Source: Clostridia bacterium
GTDB taxonomy: Bacteria; Bacillota; Clostridia; Christensenellales; Borkfalkiaceae
Direction of reading: 5' to 3'
DNA length: 64,000 nt
Assembly (NCBI GenBank): GCA_017625565.1
Contig: JAGAKN010000017.1
Coordinates: 1 to 64,000, forward strand
Shown: positions 1 to 8,711 of the stretch, piece by piece
Layout: each line of letters opens with the position of its first letter
Numbering within the stretch: position 1 is the first letter of the stretch
Translations under genes and position numbers: made by a program
The notes under the pieces: model-generated
The model's input: the letters and a program-made list of their open reading frames with translations, nothing else
The model's database searches: none
What the model was told of the DNA's origin: nothing

Positions 1-84
1 TTCCCATTCCGAACACAGAAGTTAAGCTCTTTTACGCCGAAAGTACTTGCAGGGTACTGCTGGGAGGATAGGTAATTGCCGCTT
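1..84 (+). rRNA. rrf: 5S ribosomal RNA, 3' part
   Basis: The window opens inside a 5S rRNA gene. The loop around positions 1-25 (CCATTCCGAACACAGAAGTT) matches the conserved CCCATTCCGAACACGGAAGTTAAG-type segment, and the GGGAGGATAGGTAATTGCCGC end is the usual closing helix. The 5' third lies outside the window. It is probably the last gene of an rRNA operon, and it is followed directly by a rho-independent terminator. The exact 3' end could be a few bases either way. Confidence 0.93.
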
Positions 85-95
85 TTCAACCAAAA

Positions 96-124
96 AAGAC
101 CTTACTTGACGTAAGGTCTTTTTT
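96..124 (+). terminator. Terminator of the rRNA operon
   Basis: A 10-bp perfect stem (AAGACCTTAC at 96-105 with GTAAGGTCTT at 111-120, 5-base loop) runs straight into a T tract. It sits about 12 bases after the 5S gene. Confidence 0.9.
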
Positions 125-125
125 C

Positions 126-480
126 TATGCAACAAACTACCCCGTAGAACTTCCATGTCTTAGTTTGTTTAGAAAAATAAGCGATAGTCGCGTGGTTCGG
201 TAGCGATTTACCGACGCGTGCCAAAATAAAAAATCCGCTTGTGTATTCGTTTGCTAAAACGGCGATTGTAAAAGACAAGGTCAATAGGATTTTTCTCGCT
301 GTTTAGAGCGTAATCGTCGCGAGCGCAAAAATCAGGGATTTTTTCATAAAAGTACGCCTTTTTATCCGTATACCATTATTTTTTGGATGGCCGATAGCGC
401 TTTTTTCGCATAATTATACGGATATTTGTTTTCGCGAGGGAGTGGTGTTTTGTCGTTTGTGAAAAAACGAATACAAAAAC
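126..480. other. Gene-free stretch with a decayed coding trace
   Basis: No intact gene is supported. On the minus strand an open stretch at about 213-360 reads KIPDFCARDDYALN and then PIDLVFYNRRF. The second part resembles the IDLLFYHRRL core of PDDEXK nucleases of the DUF1016 type, but the frame is cut by stops on both sides and no start with a ribosome binding site is present. Other minus-strand open frames (102-284 and 362-691) are short and resemble nothing I know. It may be a relic of a lost gene. Confidence 0.3.
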
Positions 481-491
481 GGTTGAAAAAG

Positions 492-521
492 GTATAAATA
501 CACGAAAAAGTGGGAATATCT
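492..521 (+). promoter_or_regulatory. Sigma-F-type promoter of spoIIR
   Basis: GTATA at 492-496, a 15-base spacer, then GGGAATATCT at 512-521. This fits the forespore sigma-F consensus (GYATA, 15-16 bases, GGNRANANTW) at all but one position. A start site near 528 leaves the GGAG ribosome binding site at 542-545 and the ATG at 552 correctly placed. Bacillus subtilis spoIIR is sigma-F dependent, so gene identity and promoter agree. Confidence 0.7.
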
Positions 522-551
522 TTCGTAGAAAAAACAAAAACGGAGAGTTTT

Positions 552-1082
552 ATGAGAAAGTTTTGTATATTTTTTTTATTGTCAATCATAATAAGTTTAA
601 CGGCAGTCGGTTTTATGCGCGATGCAAAACCCGACGGGCAGGACGTTGCAACGACAAAGTATTTGCGAATGCACGTCCGCGCGGATTCCAACGAAACGGA
701 CGCTCAAGCGGTGAAATACTACGTACGCGATCGGCTGGTGGAGTATTTGACTCCGCTGGTTGCAAGCTATGAAACGAAGGAAAAAGCAATGCAAGGCGTT
801 AAAGCGCATTTGGGGGAGATCGCGGAAATTGCGACGCGGGCATTAAGGAATAAGGGCTTTTCATACGGCGCTACGGCAAGCGTGGAAAAAGAGTACTTCC
901 CCACTCGAGTTTACGACGAATATACTCTGCCTGCAGGGGAATACGACGCGCTGATCGTGCGGTTGGGCAGGGGCGCTGGCGAGAATTGGTGGTGCGTAGT
1001 CTATCCACCGTTGTGTTTCGTCGCTACGTGTGAGAACGTCGTGTACAAAAGCAAAATTAAGGAGATTATCGATCGGTTTTGA
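552..1082 (+). CDS. spoIIR: Stage II sporulation protein R
   Basis: SpoIIR is secreted by the forespore and activates the SpoIIGA protease in the mother cell, which then releases active sigma-E. The 176-residue product has one N-terminal membrane or signal segment (about 4-21), the family block [10 protein letters not shown] (about 38-47), the FPTRVY segment, the [10 protein letters not shown] segment and the diagnostic [12 protein letters not shown] near 145-156. Length matches the family core. I chose ATG 552 because it has GGAG ten bases upstream; an in-frame codon at 510 would add an unlikely tail ahead of the signal segment. sleB follows after 25 bases, so the three sporulation genes probably share transcription. 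Confidence 0.93.
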   Translation: MRKFCIFFLLSIIISLTAVGFMRDAKPDGQDVATTKYLRMHVRADSNETDAQAVKYYVRDRLVEYLTPLVASYETKEKAMQGVKAHLGEIAEIATRALRNKGFSYGATASVEKEYFPTRVYDEYTLPAGEYDALIVRLGRGAGENWWCVVYPPLCFVATCENVVYKSKIKEIIDRF

Positions 1083-1107
1083 GCCCTTACATACAGGAGG
1101 GAAGAGT

Positions 1108-1872
1108 ATGAAAAAGTCAATTAAGAAAGGCGTAGCGGTTGCGCTCGTTGCTTGTGCGTTGGGGATTCCGACGGCAGTAGTGGCGCACCGTAGCGGAAAA
1201 ATAGACGGCGAAAGACCGCAAATCGTTGCTACGATCGACGGCGAAACGATAATGGTTGCCGTATTAAAACAAGGCTCTAAAGGTAGCGAAGTGCGCGAAG
1301 TGCAACGTCGGTTAAAACTTTGGGGATATTATAACGGGAGTGTCGACGGAGAGTTTGGCGCAGGCACAAAAAAAGCGGTAATCGCGTTCCAAAAAAAGAA
1401 CGGATTGAAAGCGGACGGCGTCGTTGGATCGTCGACGTATAAAGCGCTGGGGATGACGAAATCGTATGAAATACTCGCAGGGCAAAATTCCGGTGGGCAA
1501 AGCGGTACGAACGGGTATTCTAGCGCAGACGTGTATTTGTTGGCGCGGACGATTCACGCGGAAGGTCGCGGAGAGCCGTATACGGGACAGGTTGCGATCG
1601 GTGCAGTCATTTTAAACCGTGTCCGTAGCGAAGAATTCCCGAACACCATTTCGGGGGTTGTCTATCAAAAGCATGCGTTCACGGCGGTTTCGGACGGACA
1701 AATCAACTTGACTCCCAACGAAACGGCGATGAAAGCGGCAAGAGATGCGATAAACGGCTGGGATCCGACGGGTGGAGCGTTGTATTATTACAACCCTGCC
1801 GTCGCGACGAGCGCTTGGATTTTTGATCGGCAAACGGTGACGGTGATCGGAAAACACGTATTTGCGATTTAA
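1108..1872 (+). CDS. sleB: Spore cortex-lytic enzyme SleB
   Basis: SleB is a lytic transglycosylase that breaks spore cortex peptidoglycan during germination. The 254-residue protein starts with a signal peptide (about 1-26), then a peptidoglycan-binding type 1 domain (about 50-110, with [17 protein letters not shown] and [13 protein letters not shown]), then a cell-wall hydrolase domain (about 140-254) with [16 protein letters not shown], which carries the expected catalytic Glu, and [10 protein letters not shown]. The start is fixed by AGGAGGG nine bases upstream. The next gene encodes YpeB, its known partner for assembly and stability in the spore. Confidence 0.95.
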   Translation: MKKSIKKGVAVALVACALGIPTAVVAHRSGKIDGERPQIVATIDGETIMVAVLKQGSKGSEVREVQRRLKLWGYYNGSVDGEFGAGTKKAVIAFQKKNGLKADGVVGSSTYKALGMTKSYEILAGQNSGGQSGTNGYSSADVYLLARTIHAEGRGEPYTGQVAIGAVILNRVRSEEFPNTISGVVYQKHAFTAVSDGQINLTPNETAMKAARDAINGWDPTGGALYYYNPAVATSAWIFDRQTVTVIGKHVFAI

Positions 1873-1890
1873 CGGAATAAGGGGGAAAAT

Positions 1891-3726
1891 ATGGATAAGA
1901 AAGAAAAAGAAATAGAAATTGCCGCTAACGTATCGTCCGGGGCGGAAAAAGTAGAACGCGTAGAACAAGAAATGAAAAACTCCACGCCGTCCAAAAAGGT
2001 CGTCAAGACCAAAACGACGGTGAAAAAGGGTGGGAATACGACGCTCGGTGGAGCAACGGAGAAAGTGAGCGCGAAGAAAAAGAACACGGAATTAAAGGGA
2101 AGTAAAGCGGAAAAGGAGAGCGCGGCGGCGAAAGCGCGCGTTGAGAAGGCGTTAAAGAAGAAGGAGTTAAAGGAAAAACGCAAAGCTGAACGGGAAAAAC
2201 GCGCGAAAGAACGCGCTGAAAAGCGAAAAGAAATGCTTGCAAAATGGAAAGCAAAACATCAAGAAGAAGCGGAAAAACGTCGCGCGAAAAAGGAAGAAAA
2301 AATTCGCGAGCGCGCGCACGCGAAAGCAAATAAGAAGCAGGAACGCTCGAAAAAGCAAGCGCAACGTAAGAAAAACAGCGGAGAGAAACATCGTGAAAAC
2401 CGCAACAAAGGCTACGGTGGTTGGATTGCGGCGGTGGTCACGCTTGGGGTGACGACGCTTGCTTTAGCGACGACGGTGACGGTGGGCGCGATTGAAATGA
2501 AAAACACGAAATCAGCGATGCTTTTAGGGCATCGGGAAATGATGGGGGAATTGACGGGGATTATTGAAAACGTCGACAGCGATTTGGATCGCGTGCGCGT
2601 TTCCGATTCGTCCGTACAACAGAGCCGTATTTTAACTGATTTGTTGGTGCAAGCGCGTCTTGCGGAGTTGGATTTGGAAAAATTGCCGATTCCAGCGGAA
2701 GCGGATAGAAATTTGACGACCTTTCTCAACCGTACTGCAAAGGAGTGCGAAAGAATGCTTTCTAAGCTCCGCAACGGTGAAAAACTGTCGGAAAACGATC
2801 GGAAAACGTTGCAACGACTCTACGAAGCCAACCATTCCATCCGTATGGAATTAGACCGTATGAACGCGGAAACGACGGACAAGGATTTGAAGGAATATCT
2901 CAAAGAAGGTAAGGGGAAAATTGCCGATGGATTGCGTGGAATTGAAGAGAAAACGTTGGCGGAAAATCGCGCAATGATGGAAGACGCACTTGCGAAAAAG
3001 GCAGGGGCAGGTATGGAAGGAAATGAAAAAAGTGCCACGGAAAAGCCCCAACCGAAAGTGGATCCTGCGCGTGCGGAAGAGTTGTGTTTGAGTTATTTTT
3101 CCGAGTATCCGATTGACGGGTATCAATGCGTAGGAGAAACGGTTTCGAGAAGTTATTCGGCGTATAACGTGCAAGGCTACGATACGAACGGGACGTTGTT
3201 GTTTGCGGAAATCGATCAACAAACGGGCGCGCTGTTGCGGTTTGATTACTATGAAGATTGCACGGCGGAAACGTTCGATTTAAAGAACGCGGAAATGCTC
3301 GCGGAGAACTTTTTGGAAAAGCTCGGATACGACGATATGGAAGTTGTGCGGTTTCGGAACAACGGTACGACGACGGACTTTACGTTTGTGTATGAAGACG
3401 ACGGAGTAGCGTACTATCCCGACGAAGTACGGGTGAAAGTTTGTCGTACGCGCGGTTTGGTGACGGGCTTGGACGCGACGAAATATTTCAACAATCATAA
3501 GGATCGGAAAGAACCGACTTCTCAATTAACGCTTGCCGAAGCGTACGGGAAGTTGTACGACGGCTTGGAAGTGGAAAGCTCCCGCTTTGCCGTAGTAGCG
3601 ACGATGCGTGGGGAACGTACCGCTTACGAATTCCTTTGCAGGTATGGGGAAGAACGGTATTTCGTGTATTTGGACGCGAATACGGGTGAGGAAATTTCTA
3701 TCGTCAATGTAAGAGTTGTCGAATAA
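1891..3726 (+). CDS. ypeB: Germination protein YpeB with a long charged N-terminal extension
   Basis: YpeB is needed to deposit and hold SleB in the spore. Here residues 1-176 are almost wholly Lys, Glu, Arg and Ala with long helical coiled-coil character. They are followed by one membrane segment (about 177-199, WIAAVVTLGVTTLALATT), a YpeB helical domain (about 200-370) and C-terminal PepSY-like repeats (about 390-611, such as IDQQTGALLRFDYYEDC and LDANTGEEISIV). Total length is 611 residues against roughly 450 for Bacillus YpeB, and the extra length is the basic tail. The tail should lie on the inner side of the membrane and could bind nucleic acid, which is inference. The gene starts 18 bases after sleB and ends before a terminator. 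Confidence 0.88.
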   Translation: MDKKEKEIEIAANVSSGAEKVERVEQEMKNSTPSKKVVKTKTTVKKGGNTTLGGATEKVSAKKKNTELKGSKAEKESAAAKARVEKALKKKELKEKRKAEREKRAKERAEKRKEMLAKWKAKHQEEAEKRRAKKEEKIRERAHAKANKKQERSKKQAQRKKNSGEKHRENRNKGYGGWIAAVVTLGVTTLALATTVTVGAIEMKNTKSAMLLGHREMMGELTGIIENVDSDLDRVRVSDSSVQQSRILTDLLVQARLAELDLEKLPIPAEADRNLTTFLNRTAKECERMLSKLRNGEKLSENDRKTLQRLYEANHSIRMELDRMNAETTDKDLKEYLKEGKGKIADGLRGIEEKTLAENRAMMEDALAKKAGAGMEGNEKSATEKPQPKVDPARAEELCLSYFSEYPIDGYQCVGETVSRSYSAYNVQGYDTNGTLLFAEIDQQTGALLRFDYYEDCTAETFDLKNAEMLAENFLEKLGYDDMEVVRFRNNGTTTDFTFVYEDDGVAYYPDEVRVKVCRTRGLVTGLDATKYFNNHKDRKEPTSQLTLAEAYGKLYDGLEVESSRFAVVATMRGERTAYEFLCRYGEERYFVYLDANTGEEISIVNVRVVE

Positions 3727-3730
3727 ACGT

Positions 3731-3768
3731 GAAAAATCCCGTCGGGTAAAATTGCCCGACGGGGTTTT
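3731..3768 (+). terminator. Terminator after ypeB
   Basis: CCCGTCGGG pairs with CCCGACGGG across a short loop (about 3738-3763), followed by TTTT. It closes the spoIIR-sleB-ypeB unit. Confidence 0.82.
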
Positions 3769-3813
3769 GCTATAAAAAACCAAGAATTCCACATTCTATA
3801 AAGGGGGTGGAGT

Positions 3814-5220
3814 ATGGAACGCGAGAAAAAAAGCAAAAGCGGATTTTTAAAAGGCGCGCTTTGGATTGCGATCGGTGGATTTACAGCGAAAGTCGTAGGG
3901 GCATTATATCGGATTCCGTTGACAAATTTAATCGGCGGTCGGGGGTTGGGGCTGTATCAGCTAGTTTACCCCGTCTATTGTTTGCTATTGACGGTTTCGG
4001 CAACGGGGATTCCGTCGTCGATCGCCAAACTCACGGCGGAACGCATCGAAAAAGACGAAGGGAAATCGGTGTTCAAGACGGCGATGAAACTTTTTTTATG
4101 GATCGGAGCGTTTGGCGCGGGATTGATGGCGTTATTCGCGCCGATTTTGGCGAAAGCGCAGGGGAGTAAAGAAGTGTTAGGCGGATATTTCGCGCTTGCG
4201 CCGTCGGTGTTTTTGGTGTCCGCAATTTCCGTATTCCGCGGTTGGTTTCAAGGTAAGAACAATATGTTCCCGACTGCTGCGTCCGAAGTCGTGGAACAGG
4301 TTGTGAAAGTTGTGTTCGGGCTATTTTTTGCGTACGTTTTCCGTGACAACGTCGCCAAAGCCGTTGTGTTTTTGTTGTTGTCCGTTTCCCTTTCAGAATT
4401 GGTGACGGTGTTTTTAATGCTCTTCTTTTATCGTCGTGAAAAGCGCAAGGGGAAATCGGAAAACGACGGGGGCAGGGTTGCGATGAAAAGTATTTTAAGA
4501 CTGAGTATTCCCGTCACGTTTAGCTCGATTTTATTGCCTGCATCGGGGCTTTTGGATAGTGTGCTTGCGCCGAGATTGCTCGGGGTGTATGCAACGGATG
4601 CAGTCACGCTGTTCGGGTTGTTTTCGGGCGGAGCGGTGACGGTTATCAACCTGCCCGTTTCCATTTGCTACGGGATTGCCGCGGCGAGTGTGCCGAGCGT
4701 CGCGTCGGTGGCAAGCGTGGCGCAGGAGAAAAAAGGGGTGCGTCGCAGGATTTTTTTCGCGCTAGGGATTACGATACTCGTGAGCGCGCCTTGCGCGTTA
4801 GGGCTGTACTTTTTCGCCGAGCCCGTCGCAAAAATCGTCTTTCGGAATTTGAGCGGAGCAGAATTATCTACGTTGACGGCGCTTATCAAAGCGTTTTCGG
4901 TTAGCGCGTTGACGCTCTCGTGCGTGCAGACGTTGTCGGCGTGTTTGACGGCACAGGGCAAACCGCAGTATTCGGCGCTTTCCATGTTGATTGCGATCAC
5001 GGTGAAAACGGCGACGTATGCGGTGATACTCCGCGATCCAAAAATTTCCGTTTTGGGGCTTGCATACGCGACGAACGTTTGTTATTTGGTTGCATTTGTT
5101 TTGGATTTGGTGTATAATTTATACGTATCGAGAAAACCGAAAACAAAAGGAGAACGGACGGATTATGATTACCATCATCGGCTTGGGCGTGGAGAAAGGG
5201 GATTTGACGGAGCGCGGTAA
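3814..5220 (+). CDS. SpoVB/YabM-type flippase of the MATE/MurJ superfamily
   Basis: This 468-residue polytopic membrane protein is of the family that flips lipid-linked cell-wall or polysaccharide precursors. SpoVB acts in spore cortex synthesis. The N-terminal motif GGFTAKVVGALYRIPLTNLIGGRGLGLYQ (broken in two here: GGFTAKVVGALYRIP, then LTNLIGGRGLGLYQ) is typical. About 12-14 hydrophobic segments are visible. The RBS AAAGGGGG precedes ATG 3814. The next gene is a YabN-type MazG, and the order yabM-yabN is found in Bacillus, so this may be YabM rather than SpoVB itself. The last 56 bases overlap mazG in another frame, giving a short charged tail (GRGERGFDGAR) without family likeness. Confidence 0.85.
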   Translation: MEREKKSKSGFLKGALWIAIGGFTAKVVGALYRIPLTNLIGGRGLGLYQLVYPVYCLLLTVSATGIPSSIAKLTAERIEKDEGKSVFKTAMKLFLWIGAFGAGLMALFAPILAKAQGSKEVLGGYFALAPSVFLVSAISVFRGWFQGKNNMFPTAASEVVEQVVKVVFGLFFAYVFRDNVAKAVVFLLLSVSLSELVTVFLMLFFYRREKRKGKSENDGGRVAMKSILRLSIPVTFSSILLPASGLLDSVLAPRLLGVYATDAVTLFGLFSGGAVTVINLPVSICYGIAAASVPSVASVASVAQEKKGVRRRIFFALGITILVSAPCALGLYFFAEPVAKIVFRNLSGAELSTLTALIKAFSVSALTLSCVQTLSACLTAQGKPQYSALSMLIAITVKTATYAVILRDPKISVLGLAYATNVCYLVAFVLDLVYNLYVSRKPKTKGERTDYDYHHRLGRGERGFDGAR

Positions 5221-6592
5221 ACGGGAGATTTTACGCGCGGTAGAAGAAAGGCGGAAAATTGTCGTGCGCACGGCGAAAACGGCGTCCTATCAGACGGTTG
5301 CCGAAATGCAAATTCCGCACGTTGTTTTGGACGACGTGTACGAAAAGAGTAGAAGTTTTACGACGCTGACGAAAAATCTTGCCAAAGCGGTTGTGGAGAA
5401 CGGTGCAGACAGCGTCTACCTTATCGACGGTTCGATTGGGGAAGACAATTCCGCAAAGGCGTTGATAAAGCGTTTCCGTGGCAAGGTAAACGTCATTGAC
5501 GGGATTTCCAAAGCGAGTGTTTTGTCGCGTGTTGCAGGGTTTCAAAGCTGTTCGTATACGGCGGTTTCCGCGTACGAGTTGGCTGAAAAGGCAAATTCGG
5601 GAAATCTGGGTTTACCACTCATTGTTTATGATTTAGACGACGGGGGATTGGCGAACGACGTGAAATTATTGCTGGGGGAGCTCTACGGCGAAGAAACTTT
5701 AGTTTTGTACTTGCAGGGCGGAAAAGCCAAGAAAATACCGCTGTTTGCGCTCGATCGGCAAAAAAATTACGATTATACTTCGGCGGTGGCGATTGACGAG
5801 CAGGCGTTGTTGCAAAAAGAACGGTTTACGATGGAAGACTTAAAAGAGATTGTCGTGCGTTTGAGAAAGCCCGACGGCTGTCCTTGGGATCGGGTGCAAA
5901 CACCGCAAAGCATTAAAATGTCGGCGGTGGAAGAAGCGTACGAGCTGGTGGACGCGATCGATTGTGACGACGACGAAAAGATCTTGGAAGAAGCGGGGGA
6001 TATTTTGTTGCAAACGGTATTCCACGCGGTAATGAAAGAAGAAACGGGCGCTTTTACGCTCACCGACGTATTGACGGGGATTTGCAAGAAATTGATTACT
6101 CGGCATACCCATGTATTTGGTGAAGACAAAGCGAAAGACGAAAACGGCGCGTTGGGGGTTTGGGAAGCGAACAAGCGCAAGGAAAAGGGACAGGACACGT
6201 TTGCGAAGTCGGTGAACGACGTACCCAAGTGTTTTCCCGCGGTGATGCGCGCGCAAAAAGTAGGCAAACGCGCGTCGAAAGCGGGTATGGATTTTAAAGA
6301 CGTGGAATCGGCAAAAGCCCGTTTGATAGAAGAGTTGACAGAGTTTACGGAAGCCTACGCTACGGGAGATATCGACGCGACGGAAAAGGAACTCGGCGAC
6401 GTGTTATTCTCGGCGGTGAACGTTGGACGGAAAGCCGGTTGCGATTGCGAAAAGGCATTGAAAGAGAGCGTTGATCGGTTTGCGGAACGGTTTACCAAAG
6501 CGGAAGCTTTCGCGTTAGCGGACGGGAAAACGGTTGAAGATCTTTCGCCTGACGAGTGGGATCAATATTATAATACCGCGAAAAACAGATAG
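5165..6592 (+). CDS. mazG: MazG nucleoside triphosphate pyrophosphohydrolase with N-terminal tetrapyrrole-methylase domain (YabN type)
   Basis: The 475-residue protein has two parts. Residues 1-220 form a tetrapyrrole methylase-like domain (start MITIIGLGVEKGDLTERG). Residues 230-475 hold two MazG units: the first with LRKPDGCPWDRVQTPQS and EEAYELVDAI then EEAGDILLQTVFH, the second with IEELTEFTEAY and EKELGDVLFSAVNVGR. The EExxE and ExxD patterns bind magnesium and NTP. Such enzymes remove aberrant or surplus NTPs. ATG 5165 has AAAGGAGAAC upstream, so translation starts inside the end of the flippase gene and is probably coupled to it. Confidence 0.93.
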   Translation: MITIIGLGVEKGDLTERGKREILRAVEERRKIVVRTAKTASYQTVAEMQIPHVVLDDVYEKSRSFTTLTKNLAKAVVENGADSVYLIDGSIGEDNSAKALIKRFRGKVNVIDGISKASVLSRVAGFQSCSYTAVSAYELAEKANSGNLGLPLIVYDLDDGGLANDVKLLLGELYGEETLVLYLQGGKAKKIPLFALDRQKNYDYTSAVAIDEQALLQKERFTMEDLKEIVVRLRKPDGCPWDRVQTPQSIKMSAVEEAYELVDAIDCDDDEKILEEAGDILLQTVFHAVMKEETGAFTLTDVLTGICKKLITRHTHVFGEDKAKDENGALGVWEANKRKEKGQDTFAKSVNDVPKCFPAVMRAQKVGKRASKAGMDFKDVESAKARLIEELTEFTEAYATGDIDATEKELGDVLFSAVNVGRKAGCDCEKALKESVDRFAERFTKAEAFALADGKTVEDLSPDEWDQYYNTAKNR

Positions 6593-6593
6593 A

Positions 6594-6626
6594 AAAAATC
6601 GGCTGAAAAAATCAGCCGATTTTTGT
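6594..6626. terminator. Bidirectional terminator between mazG and proC
   Basis: A stem AAAATCGGCTGA / TCAGCCGATTTT with a five-base loop has A and T tracts on both sides, so it can end both the plus-strand mazG transcript and the minus-strand pro operon. Confidence 0.85.
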
Positions 6627-6638
6627 TATAACCAAAAC

Positions 6639-7439
6639 TTATTTTTGTAATTCCAAAGCGCGGTGATAGGCGGCGGTCACGCCTGCAACGGTTGCGTCCG
6701 AAAAACCGTTTTCTTCCATCGCTTTCAAGCCTGCAAGCGTCGTTCCGCCCGGGGAACAAACCGCCGTTTTCAAATCGGCAGGGTTTTTGTATTCCATTAG
6801 CATTTTTGCCGCGCCGAGTAGAATTTGCGCTGCGTAAAAATCGGCTTTGTCTTGGGGTACGCCCTGCTCGTAAGCGCCTTTCGCCAACGCTTGAGCAAAG
6901 TGGTACGCAAACGCGGGCCCGCAACCGGACAAAGCGCTTGCCGCGTCCAAAATACTCTCGTCAATTTCGTCGAATTGCCCTGCTTTAGAGAATGCGCGCA
7001 AAAAATCTTGTTCGTTGCGTTCGTCCACTTCGGAAAGGGTGTATAAAATCATGCCTTCGCCAAGCGCTACGGGGGTATTCGGCATAATCCGAATGATCGG
7101 GAAATGCTCCGCATTCAACAATTTCCGTATATTCGCAATCGGCGTGCCTGCCGCCATCGTAATGATGACTGCGTCCGTCCTAGCGCGTAAAAAATCCGCA
7201 ATCGGGGCGAGTGTTTGCGCAAGCGCTTGCGGTTTCACGCCGAGCACAACGAAACGACAAGTTTTTACGATTTCTTCCGCCGAAAGTACGGCAACCCCGT
7301 AGTTTTTTGCATAGTTTTCCGTTTTCGTTTGGTCGTAGTCGCATACGGCGATTTCGCTTGCCGGCAAGGATTTTACCGCCGAAGCCACCAACGCTCCGCC
7401 CATGTTTCCACAACCGATAAATCCGAGGGTATATTGCAT
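6639..7439 (-). CDS. proC: Pyrroline-5-carboxylate reductase
   Basis: ProC makes proline from 1-pyrroline-5-carboxylate with NAD(P)H, the last step of the pathway. The 266-residue product has the N-terminal Rossmann loop LGFIGCGNMGGALV, the MPNTPVALGEGM block in the middle (about 119-130) and the C-terminal dimer domain with SPGGTTLAGLKAMEENGF (about 229-246). Length is normal. An AAGGAGC ribosome binding site lies just upstream on the minus strand. It is the last gene of proB-proA-proC and begins 12 bases after proA. Confidence 0.95.
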   Translation of the reverse strand: MQYTLGFIGCGNMGGALVASAVKSLPASEIAVCDYDQTKTENYAKNYGVAVLSAEEIVKTCRFVVLGVKPQALAQTLAPIADFLRARTDAVIITMAAGTPIANIRKLLNAEHFPIIRIMPNTPVALGEGMILYTLSEVDERNEQDFLRAFSKAGQFDEIDESILDAASALSGCGPAFAYHFAQALAKGAYEQGVPQDKADFYAAQILLGAAKMLMEYKNPADLKTAVCSPGGTTLAGLKAMEENGFSDATVAGVTAAYHRALELQK

Positions 7440-7451
7440 AGTTTTGCTCCT

Positions 7452-8711
7452 TTAACGAATTTGTCCGTCGCCTACGACGACGTATTTATAGGAAGTGAGT
7501 TCTTCCAAGCCCATCGGTCCGCGCGCATGTAGTTTTTGCGTGGAAATCCCGATTTCGCAACCTTTGCCGAACTCACCCCCGTCGGTAAAACGGGTAGAAG
7601 CGTTGACGTATACCGCCGAACTATCCACCGCGCGGGTAAACAGGGAAATATTTTCGGGGGATTGCGATAAAATACAATCGCTGTGTTTTGTCGAGTGTTT
7701 TGCGATATGTTCTATCCCTTCGTTTACGTCCGAAACTACCTTGACGGCAAGGATATAATCCAAAAATTCCGTGTCGAAATCCTTTTCCGTGGCGGAAGTT
7801 CCGTCGATGATCGTTTTCGCGCGCTCGTCTAAGCGAAGTTCGACGGGCGGTAAGCCTTTTTTGCTACGTTCTTCGCAAAGCCGATTGCGTAATTTCGGCA
7901 GGAAAGATTGCGCAATTTTTTCATGTACCAAGCATACTTCCAAGGCGTTGCAAACGGATGGACGGCTGGTTTTCGCATTTTCAATAATGCGAAGCGCTTT
8001 TTCTTCATCCGCCGTTTCGTCCACGAAGATATGGCAAATACCCGTACCCGTTTGAATACAGGGGACTTTCGCGTTCTCTACGCAAGCGCGGATTAGCCCT
8101 GCTCCACCACGGGGAATTAACGCGTCGATATAGCCCACCGCCGTCATAAGCTGGGTAGCGCTTTGCCGAGAAACGTCTTCGCACATGTTGATAAAGTTTT
8201 CATTCAAGCCCGAATTTTTCAAGCTTTTCCGTAGTGTTTTTACGATTTCTAAGGAAGAGTAGAAGGCGTCTTTTCCGCCACGCAAAATGCAGACGTTTCC
8301 GCTTTTGAAACACAGCGCGCCAGCATCCGAAGTCACGTTGGGACGGCTTTCGTAAATAATCCCGATTACACCGAGCGGTACGCGGATTTTGCGCACTTGT
8401 AAGCCGTTGTAAAGGGTGGAGGTTTCCAAAGTCGCGCCGATCGGATCGGGCAAAGTAGCGACGTCGCGAATGCCTTGCGCCATTGCGCGTATCCGTTTTT
8501 CGTCTAATCGCAATCGATCGATCATGACTTCAGGGAGTGTGCCCTTAGCATTTTCTACGTCCTTGGCGTTTGCCGATAAAATCCCTAGAATATTTTCTTC
8601 AAGCGCGTCCGCCATTGCAAGGAGCGCGCTATTTTTTTGCTCGGTAGAGAGCAGGGAAAGGGCGGAGCTCGCCGATTTCGCGTCCTGTAAAATTTCTTGT
8701 GTCGTTCTCAT
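7452..8711 (-). CDS. proA: Gamma-glutamyl phosphate reductase
   Basis: ProA reduces gamma-glutamyl phosphate to glutamate semialdehyde, the second step of proline synthesis. The 419-residue protein is an aldehyde dehydrogenase relative. It carries IYESRPNVTSDAGALCFKSG near 120-140, ILRGGKDA, and RPSVCNALEVCLVH with the catalytic Cys near 240-255. ATG 8711 is chosen because it overlaps the proB stop by four bases (ATGA), gives the normal length, and has AAGGAG upstream. A longer open frame reading back into proB has no support. Confidence 0.95.
   Translation of the reverse strand: MRTTQEILQDAKSASSALSLLSTEQKNSALLAMADALEENILGILSANAKDVENAKGTLPEVMIDRLRLDEKRIRAMAQGIRDVATLPDPIGATLETSTLYNGLQVRKIRVPLGVIGIIYESRPNVTSDAGALCFKSGNVCILRGGKDAFYSSLEIVKTLRKSLKNSGLNENFINMCEDVSRQSATQLMTAVGYIDALIPRGGAGLIRACVENAKVPCIQTGTGICHIFVDETADEEKALRIIENAKTSRPSVCNALEVCLVHEKIAQSFLPKLRNRLCEERSKKGLPPVELRLDERAKTIIDGTSATEKDFDTEFLDYILAVKVVSDVNEGIEHIAKHSTKHSDCILSQSPENISLFTRAVDSSAVYVNASTRFTDGGEFGKGCEIGISTQKLHARGPMGLEELTSYKYVVVGDGQIR

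Noticed and set aside
362-691. A 109-codon minus-strand frame opposite the start of spoIIR
   Set aside because: It overlaps the spoIIR signal segment and its promoter, and has no ribosome binding site or recognisable motif.
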